DNA of 64,000 nt from Knoellia flava TL1 (GCF_000768675.1 NZ_AVPI01000034.1:1-64000); one strand, 5' to 3'. Positions 8,499 through 18,623 are shown, numbered from the stretch's first letter. Made by a program: numbers and translations. The notes: generated by a model not told the origin, from the sequence alone.

Positions 8499-9034
8499 CG
8501 GCGGTTGGACGGGACGTCGGCGGCCTGCATCGACGCCCAGACCGTGTCGTACCACGGCTCCGAGGAGTCGGAGCTGTGCGCGATCGACCCCGTCGTGTCA
8601 CGGACCTCGGGGTCGATGACCGTGTAGGACTTCTCGCCGACCTTGACGAACTTGAGGCGGGTGCGTGCCTGCTGCTCGACGTAGGCCGGATCCTCCCAGC
8701 GAGCCTGCTCCGCCTGGAGCTCCTCGACGGTCTCCTGCTGCTGGGAGACCTTGTCGCGCATCGCGTCGATGTCGGACCTCTGCTGGAGATAGGCGCGCAG
8801 GGTGGGTGCGACGAGGACGACGAGGAAGAGCAGGACGGCACCGAGCGCAATCCTGCGCAGCGTGCGCCGGTTGCCCCGCGCGGCGGTGAGCCGACCACGC
8901 CAGCTCGCCGCCGCGGCCTCGGCGACCTTGCGCCCGCTCTCACCCGAGCGGGCGGCGCGGGCACGCGCGGCGGGTCGCGAGGACGCCGGCCGTCGAGGTG
9001 ACGAGCCGGGTCCGCGACCGCTCCCGCGTGCCAT
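8495..9034 (-). CDS. FtsB/DivIC-family septum formation initiator
   Basis: Protein of 179 aa. The N-terminal 60 residues are basic and Ala/Arg/Ser-rich (cytoplasmic), followed by one membrane segment at about 64-84 (ALGAVLLFLVVLVAP) and a coiled coil (QQRSDIDAMRDKVSQQQETV onward). The extracellular tail ends in the DPAYVEQQARTRLKFVKVGE motif of the DivIC/FtsB family. Such proteins join FtsL and FtsQ in the divisome. It sits 14 bases downstream of eno and overlaps the DUF501 gene, the order seen in mycobacteria. Confidence 0.88.
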   Translation of the reverse strand: MARGSGRGPGSSPRRPASSRPAARARAARSGESGRKVAEAAAASWRGRLTAARGNRRTLRRIALGAVLLFLVVLVAPTLRAYLQQRSDIDAMRDKVSQQQETVEELQAEQARWEDPAYVEQQARTRLKFVKVGEKSYTVIDPEVRDTTGSIAHSSDSSEPWYDTVWASMQAADVPSNRR

Positions 9035-9048
9035 GCGCCGCTCCTGCC

Positions 9049-10437
<1,389 letters not shown>

Positions 10438-10469
10438 TCACTCCGTGGCCAACGCTGGTGGGCCGGCGC

Positions 10470-10541
10470 GGTTCGCGAACCCTGTCGTCGCTCGCGAGCC
10501 GGTTCAGACAGGTTCGCGAGCGACGTCGCGGTTCGCGAACC
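10470..10541. repeat. Palindromic repeat family A, copy 1 (72 bp)
   Basis: Both ends are the perfect 12-base palindrome GGTTCGCGAACC. The 48 bases between carry CTCGCGAGCCGGTTC followed by GGTTCGCGAGCG, so the unit can fold as one long hairpin with nested self-complementary arms. It lies 25 bases past the stop of the AbiEi/DUF559 gene and upstream of eno. Copies 2, 3 and 4 have exactly the same length. Confidence 0.9.
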
Positions 10542-10566
10542 GGCTTGCGTATGCCGGCCCATCACC

Positions 10567-11484
10567 TCACGCCGCGAGCTGGCCCATCACCCTGCGCACG
10601 AGGCGCTCCGGGTGGGCGAGGTCGGCCCAGGTGAGCCGGACGACGCGGTAGCCGGCGTCGCGCAGCCGCTCCTCGCGAGCCTTCTCTCGCATGAGCTCCC
10701 GGCGTCCGTCGAGCCCGTCGTATTTGACCGCCCCGTCGAACTCGACGACGACGCGGTCGCCCACGAGGAAGTCGACCCGACCGATGAAGCCTTCGCCATC
10801 GGCGATGTCCACCTGCGATCGCACGTCGAGCCCGGCGGCGACGAGGATCAGGCGGGTGAGGGTCTCACCGGGCGACTCGCACCTCGAGTCGGTCGCCGCG
10901 ATGGCCGCGCGGGCGGAGCCGATGCCATAGCGCAGGCTGGGTTGGTCGAGCGCGGCACGGAGCGCGTCGACGGTGACGAGCCGTCGGTGGAGGGCAGCAT
11001 CCATCGCGACCACCCCGGCGTCCACCCCGCTCGACGCCGCGGTCTGCACGCAGGCCTGGGCGGGAGACACGGCTCGTGGTGGGCGCGCGTGGGCACCCTC
11101 GAGCTGGCCCGGCGGGGCGACGTGGACGTGCAGCCCGGAACGGACCTTGCTCGCCCTGACCGGAGCAACGACGTCGACGACACCGAGGTCCACGCCGTGG
11201 AGGGGCAGAGCGTGGAGGGCGAGCGCGGCATGGTGCGAGGCGACCCAGTTGGGATGGGCCAGGAGCAGCCCCTTGACCGTGATTGAGAAGCGCTCGTGGC
11301 GGTTGGCGCCGCCCCAGCACTCGCGGGTGGCGAACACTCCCGGACGCACCCGGTGCAGCGTGCCGCTCCGGACCGCGGCCCGGAGCACCTGGGGGGCAAC
11401 GTGGCAGGCGGATGCGTGCAACCGCGTGACGACGCCGTCGTGCTCCCGCGCGATGCGGGCCAGCTGTGGGTGCAGTGCCTTCAT
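10567..11484 (-). CDS. AbiEi-like winged-helix protein with C-terminal DUF559 nuclease-like domain
   Basis: Protein of 305 aa. Residues 1-60 resemble the AbiEi antitoxin-type winged helix (HPQLARIAREHDGVVTRLHA, then VRSGTLHRVRPGVFA). Residues 200-300 are a DUF559/VSR-like PD-(D/E)xK fold: Glu207 in SPGETLTR, Asp238 in IGRVDF, Glu248 and Asp250 in VVVEFDG, then the helical EKAREERLRDAGYRVVRLTW. The catalytic residues are intact, but activity is unproven. No cognate AbiEii toxin gene is adjacent. The gene sits between two copies of repeat family A, 25 bases from copy 1 and 89 bases from copy 2. Such proteins are common orphans in actinobacteria and their function is unknown. Confidence 0.8.
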   Translation of the reverse strand: MKALHPQLARIAREHDGVVTRLHASACHVAPQVLRAAVRSGTLHRVRPGVFATRECWGGANRHERFSITVKGLLLAHPNWVASHHAALALHALPLHGVDLGVVDVVAPVRASKVRSGLHVHVAPPGQLEGAHARPPRAVSPAQACVQTAASSGVDAGVVAMDAALHRRLVTVDALRAALDQPSLRYGIGSARAAIAATDSRCESPGETLTRLILVAAGLDVRSQVDIADGEGFIGRVDFLVGDRVVVEFDGAVKYDGLDGRRELMREKAREERLRDAGYRVVRLTWADLAHPERLVRRVMGQLAA

Positions 11485-11573
11485 CGCACGAGCGTGCCCG
11501 AGGTCGATGGGCCGGCTCGAGAGTTCTCCACAGGCGGCGCCACCCGGGTGGTGGACGGCATACGCCGCAGACA

Positions 11574-11645
11574 GGTTCGCGAACCGCTGGGTGACTCGCG
11601 AGCCGGTTCGAACCGGTCCGGGAGCGACGACCGGGTTCGCGAACC
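11574..11645. repeat. Palindromic repeat family A, copy 2 (72 bp)
   Basis: GGTTCGCGAACC at both ends, with CTCGCGAGCCGGTTCGAACC in the centre, where GGTTCGAACC is a perfect palindrome at the symmetry axis. It lies 89 bases upstream of the AbiEi/DUF559 start and 19 bases downstream of the psuG stop. With copy 1 it brackets the nuclease-like gene. Confidence 0.9.
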
Positions 11646-11664
11646 CTTTCGGGCGGTTGGGGCG

Positions 11665-12600
11665 TCAGGCCGTGGCGGCGAAGGCGACGGCGAGGGCGGC
11701 GCCGAGGCGGGCGTTGTGGCGCACGAGCGCGATGTTGGTGTCGAGGCTGCGGCCGTCGGAGAGCTCGACGATGCGGCCGAGGAGGAAGGGCGTGATGTCC
11801 TTGCCGGTGATGCCGCGCTCGTCGCACTCGGCGACCGCGCGGTCGATAAGCGCGGAGATCTCGTCCGGCGTCATCTCGTCCTCGGCGGGCACGGGGTTCG
11901 TGACCGCGATGCCGCCGCGCAGCCCGAGATCCCACTTGACCCGCATCATCTCGGCGAGCTCGTCGACGCTGTCGCTGCGCATCGGCGAGGAGAAGCCCGA
12001 CGAGCGCGAGTAGAACGACGGGAACTCGTCGGACCCCACGGTGACGACCGGGACACCGAGGGTCTCGAGCACCTCGAGGGTGCGGCCGATGTCGAGGATC
12101 GACTTCACGCCGGCCGAGACGACGGCGACGTCGGTGAGGCTGAGCTCGGTGAGGTCGGCGGAGACGTCCATCGAGTCCTCCGCGCCGCGGTGCACCCCGC
12201 CGAGACCTCCCGTGACGAAGACGCGTATGCCGGCTAGCGCGGCCAGCCGCATCGTGCTCGCGACCGTCGTGGCCCCGTGGCCCTTGGTCGCCATGACGTG
12301 GGGCAGGTCGCGGATGCTCACCTTGGCGACGTGCTCGTCGGTCGCGAGGAGCTCGAGCTCGTCCGCGGACAGGCCGATGCGCGCGACGCCGTCGAGGACC
12401 GCGATGGTGGCCGGCGTGGCACCGCCGTCACGGACGATCTGCTCGACCTCGCGCGCCATTTCGACGTTGCGCGGGTAGGGCATGCCGTGGCTGATGATCG
12501 TCGACTCGAGCGCGACGACGGGGCGTCCGGCGGCGAGCGCCTCGGCGACCTCGGGGGCGAGGGCGAGGGCGGGGTGGGGCGTGGTGGTGCTGGTGCTCAT
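11665..12600 (-). CDS. psuG: Pseudouridine-5'-phosphate glycosidase
   Basis: Protein of 311 aa, the usual family length. Diagnostic blocks are VALESTIISHGMPYPRNVEM near the N terminus, ATKGHGATTVASTM, and FVTGGLGGVHRGAEDSMDVS. It cleaves pseudouridine 5'-phosphate to uracil and ribose 5-phosphate with Mn2+ in the cytoplasm. Its ATG overlaps the stop of the kinase gene upstream (ATGA), so the two are one translationally coupled operon: the kinase phosphorylates pseudouridine and PsuG splits the product. Confidence 0.95.
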   Translation of the reverse strand: MSTSTTTPHPALALAPEVAEALAAGRPVVALESTIISHGMPYPRNVEMAREVEQIVRDGGATPATIAVLDGVARIGLSADELELLATDEHVAKVSIRDLPHVMATKGHGATTVASTMRLAALAGIRVFVTGGLGGVHRGAEDSMDVSADLTELSLTDVAVVSAGVKSILDIGRTLEVLETLGVPVVTVGSDEFPSFYSRSSGFSSPMRSDSVDELAEMMRVKWDLGLRGGIAVTNPVPAEDEMTPDEISALIDRAVAECDERGITGKDITPFLLGRIVELSDGRSLDTNIALVRHNARLGAALAVAFAATA

Positions 12601-13742
12601 CGGGTTCCTTGTGACGTGAGGCGCCCGGTGACGAGCGCGCTGGTGAGGTCGGGTCGGACGGTGTGGACGGACTCGGTCGTGAGGGCGGCGGTGGCCTGGC
12701 CGAAGGCCGCGGCGGCGACGGGGTCGTCGTCGCGCAGAAGGGCGTGGACGAACCCGGCGGTCATCGAGTCGCCGGCGCCGGTGACGTCGACGACGGCGCT
12801 GCTCACCTTCGGGTCGGTGCTCACGGCCGGGCGGCCGGTGGACCCGTCGGCCGGGGCGGGTGCCGACGAGAGGAGGCTGCCGCGGGCTCCCCGGCGGACC
12901 CAGACGTGACGCACGCCGCGGTCGTGGAGCTCGGCGGCCGCTCGGGTGATCGCCGGGACCGTGTCGGCGACCTCGTGGTCGACGAGCGCGGCGAGCTCGG
13001 CGATGTTGGGGGTCACCGCGAGGACGGGGCGGTCGGGGCTGAACAGCCCGCGGAGCCGAGCCGCCTTGACCACCGAGACCGGCTCGACGACGACGGGCAC
13101 GTCGCTCGCGGCGGCGACGGAGCAGAGCCAGGTCGCGACGTCGAACGGGATGTTGCCGTCGACGACGAGCAGGTCAGAGTGCTGGACGAGCGCCCGGGCA
13201 GGCTCGACGTCGGCGACGGTGAGGCTGTCGGTGGCGCTCATGTCGGAGACCGCGACGGACAGGTCGCCGTCGGAGTCGAGGACGGCGAGGTAGGTGCCGG
13301 TCGGCTGTGGGCCCACCACGACGTGCTCGAGGCGCACGCCGGCGGTGCGGGCGTGGGCGAGCAGCTCGTCGCCGAACGTGTCGGCCCCGACGGCGGCGAC
13401 GAGGTGCGTCGGGGTGCCGAGGCGGGCGAGGTTCTCGGCGATGTTGCGGCCCACGCCGCCCGGATTGGTCGTCACCTGCCCGGGGTTGCTCGTCGCGAGG
13501 TCCAACGCGGCGGTCGAGCGCGCCTTGACGTCCATGACCGCACCGCCGACGACGACCACTCCCGCCTCGCCGCGCACGACGTAGCCCCGGCCGAGGATCG
13601 CGCCCTTGCGCGTGAGGTTGGACAGAGCGACCGAGACCGACGCGCGGGTCGTGCCCAACCGGTCGGCGAGGGCCGCCGCGTCGAGCAGCGGGTCGGCGCG
13701 CAGCTCGGCGAGGATCGCCTGCTCCTGCGGTGTCAGCCTCAT
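12597..13742 (-). CDS. PfkB-family (pseudouridine) kinase with N-terminal winged helix
   Basis: Protein of 381 aa. Residues 1-57 form a MarR/GntR-like winged helix (LTPQEQAILAELRADPLLDA, then ALADRLGTTRASVSVALSNL). The rest is a ribokinase/PfkB sugar kinase with GGVGRNIAENLARLG and the C-terminal signature DVTGAGDSMTAGF, whose Asp is the catalytic base. This HTH-kinase fusion is known from pseudouridine kinases (PsuK/YeiI type), and coupling to psuG supports that substrate. The start at 13742 is preferred over upstream frame extensions because the HTH begins there and a promoter lies directly in front, leaving little or no leader. The HTH may give autoregulation. Confidence 0.88.
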   Translation of the reverse strand: MRLTPQEQAILAELRADPLLDAAALADRLGTTRASVSVALSNLTRKGAILGRGYVVRGEAGVVVVGGAVMDVKARSTAALDLATSNPGQVTTNPGGVGRNIAENLARLGTPTHLVAAVGADTFGDELLAHARTAGVRLEHVVVGPQPTGTYLAVLDSDGDLSVAVSDMSATDSLTVADVEPARALVQHSDLLVVDGNIPFDVATWLCSVAAASDVPVVVEPVSVVKAARLRGLFSPDRPVLAVTPNIAELAALVDHEVADTVPAITRAAAELHDRGVRHVWVRRGARGSLLSSAPAPADGSTGRPAVSTDPKVSSAVVDVTGAGDSMTAGFVHALLRDDDPVAAAAFGQATAALTTESVHTVRPDLTSALVTGRLTSQGTR

Positions 13743-13750
13743 ACTTCCAT

Positions 13751-13779
13751 ATTTAAGCACGCCTTGTGTTTCCAAGCAA
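13751..13779 (-). promoter_or_regulatory. Candidate promoter of the pseudouridine operon
   Basis: On the minus strand TTGCTT (13774-13779) and TTAAAT (13751-13756) are separated by exactly 17 bases in an AT-rich island that stands out in this GC-rich region. The expected transcription start falls within a few bases of the kinase ATG, which implies a leaderless or very short-leader mRNA. Confidence 0.55.
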
Positions 13780-13859
13780 GCATGAGCGTGTGCCGTCCGC
13801 CCACGAACCGTGCCGGCGCCCGGGTGAGGCGGGCGCCCCAGCCGCGGCACGGCATAGGG

Positions 13860-13894
13860 AAGGGGCCCGGTCCCCCTGCGAGACCGGACCCCTT
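13860..13894 (-). terminator. Hairpin after the small secreted-protein gene
   Basis: AAGGGGCCCGGTC and GACCGGACCCCTT pair almost perfectly around a nine-base loop, 21 bases past the stop codon of the gene at 13916-14227. The stem is GC-rich and reads through to TTCG on the minus-strand exit side without a T tract. Confidence 0.65.
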
Positions 13895-13915
13895 CGTCGG
13901 GAGGTGGATGCTGCG

Positions 13916-14227
13916 TCACGCCGGGTGGGCGGCGTGCGCGTGACTGCGACGCGAGGCGAGCGCCACGCCGGCGCCGGCCAGCGCGATGCCGGCGAGGACG
14001 CCTCCGCCGAGCTGGAGCAGCTCGAGGGCGTTGTCGTCGATGGTCACGGTGTTGACGGTGCCGGGCGTGGTGCCGCCCTCGTAGCAGCCGTTCTGGCAGC
14101 TCCACTCGGACTGCGAGCCGTTGCCGGGGTCGGGGCGGGCGCTTGCGGGGCCTGCGACCGAGAAGGCGAGGATCCCGGTGGCACCGGCGACGGTGAGTGC
14201 CCGGCGGATGCTGGTCGTGTGCGACAT
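13916..14227 (-). CDS. Small exported protein with C-terminal membrane anchor
   Basis: Protein of 103 aa. A signal peptide covers residues 1-30 (ending in GPASA), then a short mature part with Cys44 and Cys48 in WSCQNGCYEG, then a C-terminal membrane segment at about 70-91 (LQLGGGVLAGIALAGAGVAL) followed by SRRSHAHAAH as stop-transfer. It is predicted to display about 40 residues outside the membrane. It is transcribed divergently from the SARP-STAND gene across a 148-base gap. Similar small proteins near such regulators are familiar to me from other actinobacteria, but I know of no established function. Confidence 0.75.
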   Translation of the reverse strand: MSHTTSIRRALTVAGATGILAFSVAGPASARPDPGNGSQSEWSCQNGCYEGGTTPGTVNTVTIDDNALELLQLGGGVLAGIALAGAGVALASRRSHAHAAHPA

Positions 14228-14316
14228 GACGTGGTCCTTTCGTGACCGGTGGTGGGGCTGGACGGGATGTCCTGGATCCGTTGTCGCACGGGGTGGTTCC
14301 GGGTGGTCATCGAGGC

Positions 14317-14351
14317 GGTATCAGCCGGGTATCAGGGCTATTGACGGCCCT
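14317..14351 (+). promoter_or_regulatory. SARP-type direct repeat promoter of the first STAND gene
   Basis: GGTATCA at 14317-14323 and GGTATCA at 14328-14334 lie 11 bases apart, the spacing typical of SARP binding sites. They are followed by CTATTGACGGCCCT (14338-14351), which recurs unchanged before the paralog. The second repeat ends 41 bases before the ATG. There is no clear ribosome site between. Confidence 0.65.
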
Positions 14352-14375
14352 GTGAGGGCGCACGACCCTCGACTC

Positions 14376-17300
14376 ATGCGCATCGCGCTGCTGGGCCCGC
14401 TCCAGGTCGACGAGGGACGCACCGCTCTCAGCCCCCGCGACCGGGTCGTCCTGCTCGCGCTCGCGTCGCGGCCCGGTGCCGAGCTGAGCACCGAGACCCT
14501 CGCCGAGACCCTGTGGGGCGAGGACCTGCCGGACAGCTGGCAGAAGGTCGTCCAGGGCTGCATCTCGCGACTGCGCAAGGCGCTCGGACCCGAGGCGGTC
14601 GAGACGACCGGTCACGGCTACCGCCTCGTGCTCCACCGCGACGACCTCGACCACGTCCAGTTCGAGCACCTGCTCACCCGGGCCCGCCGGCTGCTCGCGG
14701 ACGGTGAACCCGAGCGGGCGCTCTTCCTCACGCGACAGGCGCGCGAGCTCTGGCGCGGGGAGCCGTTCGCCGAGCTCGCCGAGTGGGGTCCGGGGCGGGT
14801 CGAGTCGGAGCGGCTCGTCGAGCTGTCCCGCGACGCCGAGGACCTGCACGTCGAGGCCGCCCTGCGGGCCGGGCACCACCGCGACGTCCTCGGGGAGGCG
14901 AGCCGGCTCGTGGCGGAGCAGCCGATGCGTGAGCGCCGATGGGGTCTGCTCGCACTCGCGCAGTACCTCGACGGGCGGCAGGGTGACGCGCTCCAGACGC
15001 TGAACCGGGCCCGGCAGACGCTCATCGGCGAGCTGGGTCTCGACCCGGGCCCGGAGCTGAGCGAGCTCGAGCAGTCGATCCTGCGGCAGGACCCGTCGCT
15101 CGCCGCGGCGCCCGAGTCGGTCGGGGGGTCCGAGTCGGAGTGCCCCTACCTCGGGCTCCTCGCCTACGACGTCCGGGACGCAGCCGCCTTCTTCGGGCGT
15201 AAGGGCGACGTCTCGGCCTGCCTGAGGCGCCTCGACGAGACCGGGATCGTGGCGATCCTCGGACCCTCGGGCAGCGGCAAGTCCTCCCTCGCCCGGGCCG
15301 GGGTGGCGGCCGCGCTCGAACGCGACGGGCGCCGGGTCCACGTCATGACTCCCGGGCCGCACCCCGCGGACACCCTCACGGCGCTGCACCTGCGACCCCA
15401 CGACGCGCTCGTCGTCGACCAGTGCGAGGAGGCGCTGGCCCTGCCACCGGACTCACCGCAGCGCACGGAGTTCGTCACGGCGCTCGTCGCCTTCACCGCG
15501 ACCGGTCGAGGGCTGCTCGTCGTGTCGATGCGCGCCGACCGGTTGGGCGAGCTCTCGTCACACCCCGAGCTCGCCCGGCTCGTCGAGGCCGGGCTCTACC
15601 TCCTCGGGCCGATGGCCGAACCGGACCTGCGCCAAGCCATCGAGGGGCCTGCGGGGCAGGCGGGGCTCCGCCTCGAACCGGGCCTGGTCAACCTCCTGCT
15701 GCGCGAGGTCGCGGGCGAGCCCGCCGCGCTGCCGTTGCTGTCGCACGTGCTGCGGCAGACGTGGTTCCACCGCGAGGGCTCCACCCTCACGGTCGAGGGC
15801 TACGCCGCGACCGGGGGCGTGCGCGAAGCCGTCTCGCAGTCGGCCGAAGGGCTCTTCCGCGACCTCGACCCTGCCCGGCAGGCCATCGTCAGGGAGCTCA
15901 TGCTGCGCCTCGTCTCGCCCGACGAGGGCGGGGACCCGGTGCGCACCCGCGTGGCCCGGCGGACGGTCACGGGCGATGCCGCCCACTCCCAGCTCGTCGA
16001 GCAACTCGTCACGGCGCGGCTGCTCGCGAGCGACGGCGACACCATCGAGATCGCACACGAGTCGCTCGTCCTCGCGTGGCCCCGGCTGCGGTCCTGGCTC
16101 GACGAGGACGTCGACGGGCTGCGCATCATGCGCCACCTGTCGGTGACCGCCGAGAGCTGGGACGGGCTGGGCCGTCCGGACAGCGAGCTCTACCGCGGCG
16201 TGCGCCAGGCGAGGGCGGCCGAGTGGCAGGCACGCTCCGCCCCGACGCTCACCCGTGAGGAGCGTGACTTCCTCGCGGCGTCGGCCGACCTGGCCGAGAG
16301 GGAGCAGCGGGCCACCGAGGAGCAGGTTCGTCGCGAGCGCCGCCTCAACAACCGGCTCCGCCTGGGCCTCGCCGGGACGGCCGCCGCCCTGGCGGTCGCG
16401 ATCCTGCTCGGCACCGTCGCCAAGGCCAACGGCGACCGGGCCGACCGTGAGGCCACGTCCGCCTCCCGGCAGGCGCTGGCCGCGGATGCGCGGCGGCTCG
16501 GGGCCGAGGCCCTGCGATCGGAGGCCCTCGACCAGTCGCTGCTGCTCGCCTCGGCCGCCGTCGCACTCGACGACTCGGTGGAGACCCGCAACTACCTTCT
16601 CGAGACGCTGGGCCGCGGGTCGGCGCTCACGGCGAGCACCCGCGCCAACGGGCTCGCCCTCGGTGTCGCGGTCAACCCGCGCTCGGGCCTCGTCCTCACG
16701 AGCTTCAGCGGGTCGGGGCTGCGTCGCCACGACCCGACGACCCTGCGCCCGCTGGGGGACCCGAGACCCGACCTCCCCCGGGCGGTCGCCCTGCGCGCCA
16801 GCCCCGACGGGACTCGCTTCGCCGCAGCCGCCGTCCCCGAGCGCGTCAAGGCCGGGGTCGACCCTGCCGTCGTGCTGCTCGACGCGGACGGCTCGCGGTC
16901 GGCGGTCCAGCTGGGCGGCATACCCAAGGACTTCCACACCTTCCAGGAACTCGGCTTCAGCCCGGACGGACGGTGGCTCGCCACCACCCTGCGCCACGTC
17001 GACGTCAACTCCGAGCCGCAGCGCACGCTCGTCTGGGACCTGCGGAGCCCGGCACGTCCGGTGGCCGACCTCGCCCTCGACGTGTCGGCCAGCCCCACCC
17101 CCAGTCCCGACGGCCGCTTGCTCTACACGACGAGCGAGGACGCCCTCCAGGTGACCGAGCTGCCCTCGGGCCGGGTCACCCGGGTCGTGGGACCCGACGA
17201 CCTCGCCGTCCGCCAGATCGGCGGCCTCGCCCTGAGCCCGGACGGACGTCGGCTCGCGGTCGGCGGCGGACCCGAGGCCGTCGTCGTCGACCGCGCGACC

Positions 17301-18554
17301 CTGCGACCCCGGGACTACCTGTCGGGTCAGGTCTGGACGGACTGGCTCACCTTCTCCCCCGACGGCTCCAGGCTCGCGGCAGCCGGCGAACGGCTCCTCG
17401 TATGGGACCTCACCTCCGACGAGCCGGAGGAGGTCTTCTTCCAGGAGACTCCCGGGGCCCAGCTCGCCTTCGGTCCCACCGGCGCGGACCTCTACGCCGC
17501 CGATGGCGGCCTGCTGCAGGCCTGGGACCTCAGCGGCGAGAACCGGTTCGTCGGCCAGCGGTCCCCGGCGGACCTCGAAGGGGACTCGATCCCCAGGTGG
17601 ACCAACGACCTCGCCCGGGTCGGCTACGGCATCGGCGGTCCGAGCTTCCGCGTGCGGGATGCCGTGACCGGCGAGCTGGGTGCACCCGTCAACGTGGCGA
17701 TGGAGCAGCGCAACTTCATCGACTTCGCCTGGCACCCGGACGGGTCCACCCTCAACATCACGAGCGGGGACCCTGTCGTCCGGACCTGGGACGCCACCAC
17801 CGGCAGGGAGGTGGCTCGCCACCGCCTCGACCCGACCGACCCGGACGAGGGCGCCGCACTCGCGTTCTTCAGCGTGGACGGCAGGCACCTGCTCGTCGGG
17901 ACCACCGCCGGGCGTCTCCACGTGCTCGACGCGCGCACGCTCGTGCCCACGCGCGAGCCGATCCGCGTCGTCGAGGAGGTCGACGGCGAGCAGCCTCCCC
18001 TCGACGCGTTCACTCCGAGCGGGGACGGACGCACCGTCTACACCACCACGCGGATCGTCGACTACCTGACCGGGTCGGTGCGGCCCTACCCCGACCTCGG
18101 GGTCACGATCGCCGACGTCATCTCCTCACCCGACGGGACGCGCCTGTTCGTCGACGCGCTGGACGCCGGCACAGGTCTCCTCGCGGCCGACACCATGACG
18201 TGGATCTCTCCTCCCTCTCCCGCGCAGGCGCGCATGGTCGGCTACCAAGGAGCGTGGACCGAGGACGGGTCGCTCTTCGCCAGCGTCGGCGACGAGGGCC
18301 AGGTCAGTTACTGGGACGGCCGCACGGGGGCGCTCAAGGCGTCCCTTCCCATGGATGTCAGCGGCGCCGTCGCCTTCAGTCCGGACGGACGGCAGCTCCT
18401 CGTCGCCGACCAGAACGGCGCGATCCTCACCTGGGACCTCGCCCCCTCGACGTGGGTGTCCGCTGCCTGCCGGCTCGCGGGCCGCGAGCTCACCGAGGCC
18501 GAGTGGCGGACCTACCTGCCGGACCGGCCCTTCACCCGCACCTGCTCGACCTGA
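14376..18554 (+). CDS. SARP-type regulator fused to STAND NTPase and WD40 sensor, copy 1
   Basis: Protein of 1392 aa. Order: OmpR-like winged helix (1-88), bacterial transcriptional activation (BTAD) domain (about 90-240), nSTAND1-type NTPase (about 255-640) with P-loop GPSGSGKSS at 296-304 and Walker B LVVDQCEE at 345-352, HESLVLAWPRL at 561-571, a short coiled segment, one membrane helix at 661-682, then a WD40-like propeller to the end, closing with the LTEAEWRTYLPDRP signature and a terminal Cys. The single helix would place the propeller outside, giving a one-protein sensor whose NTPase gates a cytoplasmic DNA-binding domain. The frame is open from 14121, but the ATG at 14376 matches the SARP N terminus. 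Ligand and targets are unknown. Confidence 0.88.
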   Translation: MRIALLGPLQVDEGRTALSPRDRVVLLALASRPGAELSTETLAETLWGEDLPDSWQKVVQGCISRLRKALGPEAVETTGHGYRLVLHRDDLDHVQFEHLLTRARRLLADGEPERALFLTRQARELWRGEPFAELAEWGPGRVESERLVELSRDAEDLHVEAALRAGHHRDVLGEASRLVAEQPMRERRWGLLALAQYLDGRQGDALQTLNRARQTLIGELGLDPGPELSELEQSILRQDPSLAAAPESVGGSESECPYLGLLAYDVRDAAAFFGRKGDVSACLRRLDETGIVAILGPSGSGKSSLARAGVAAALERDGRRVHVMTPGPHPADTLTALHLRPHDALVVDQCEEALALPPDSPQRTEFVTALVAFTATGRGLLVVSMRADRLGELSSHPELARLVEAGLYLLGPMAEPDLRQAIEGPAGQAGLRLEPGLVNLLLREVAGEPAALPLLSHVLRQTWFHREGSTLTVEGYAATGGVREAVSQSAEGLFRDLDPARQAIVRELMLRLVSPDEGGDPVRTRVARRTVTGDAAHSQLVEQLVTARLLASDGDTIEIAHESLVLAWPRLRSWLDEDVDGLRIMRHLSVTAESWDGLGRPDSELYRGVRQARAAEWQARSAPTLTREERDFLAASADLAEREQRATEEQVRRERRLNNRLRLGLAGTAAALAVAILLGTVAKANGDRADREATSASRQALAADARRLGAEALRSEALDQSLLLASAAVALDDSVETRNYLLETLGRGSALTASTRANGLALGVAVNPRSGLVLTSFSGSGLRRHDPTTLRPLGDPRPDLPRAVALRASPDGTRFAAAAVPERVKAGVDPAVVLLDADGSRSAVQLGGIPKDFHTFQELGFSPDGRWLATTLRHVDVNSEPQRTLVWDLRSPARPVADLALDVSASPTPSPDGRLLYTTSEDALQVTELPSGRVTRVVGPDDLAVRQIGGLALSPDGRRLAVGGGPEAVVVDRATLRPRDYLSGQVWTDWLTFSPDGSRLAAAGERLLVWDLTSDEPEEVFFQETPGAQLAFGPTGADLYAADGGLLQAWDLSGENRFVGQRSPADLEGDSIPRWTNDLARVGYGIGGPSFRVRDAVTGELGAPVNVAMEQRNFIDFAWHPDGSTLNITSGDPVVRTWDATTGREVARHRLDPTDPDEGAALAFFSVDGRHLLVGTTAGRLHVLDARTLVPTREPIRVVEEVDGEQPPLDAFTPSGDGRTVYTTTRIVDYLTGSVRPYPDLGVTIADVISSPDGTRLFVDALDAGTGLLAADTMTWISPPSPAQARMVGYQGAWTEDGSLFASVGDEGQVSYWDGRTGALKASLPMDVSGAVAFSPDGRQLLVADQNGAILTWDLAPSTWVSAACRLAGRELTEAEWRTYLPDRPFTRTCST

Positions 18555-18560
18555 GCCCCG

Positions 18561-18623
18561 CCGTATGCCGTCCACCGCACCGTGGCGAGCGGCGGACCCG
18601 GATGGTGCGCGGACGGCATACGG
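18561..18623 (+). terminator. Hairpin between the two STAND genes
   Basis: CCGTATGCCGTCC (18561-18573) and its exact complement GGACGGCATACGG (18611-18623) form the outer stem; CCGCACC / GGTGCG extend it inward. It begins 6 bases after the first STAND stop. The left arm alone recurs just after the second STAND stop (22932 onward), which suggests the tandem duplication included this flank. Confidence 0.7.

Noticed and set aside
10567-11484. Complete AbiE toxin-antitoxin system
   Set aside because: The N terminus is AbiEi-like, but no AbiEii nucleotidyltransferase gene lies beside either copy.
10470-11645. Insertion sequence
   Set aside because: The flanking units resemble terminal repeats, but there is no transposase motif and no visible target-site duplication; described as a hairpin-flanked cassette instead.
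15558-17921. Minus-strand frame of 787 codons inside the first STAND gene
   Set aside because: Shadow; the plus-strand frame has ordered domains and conserved motifs.
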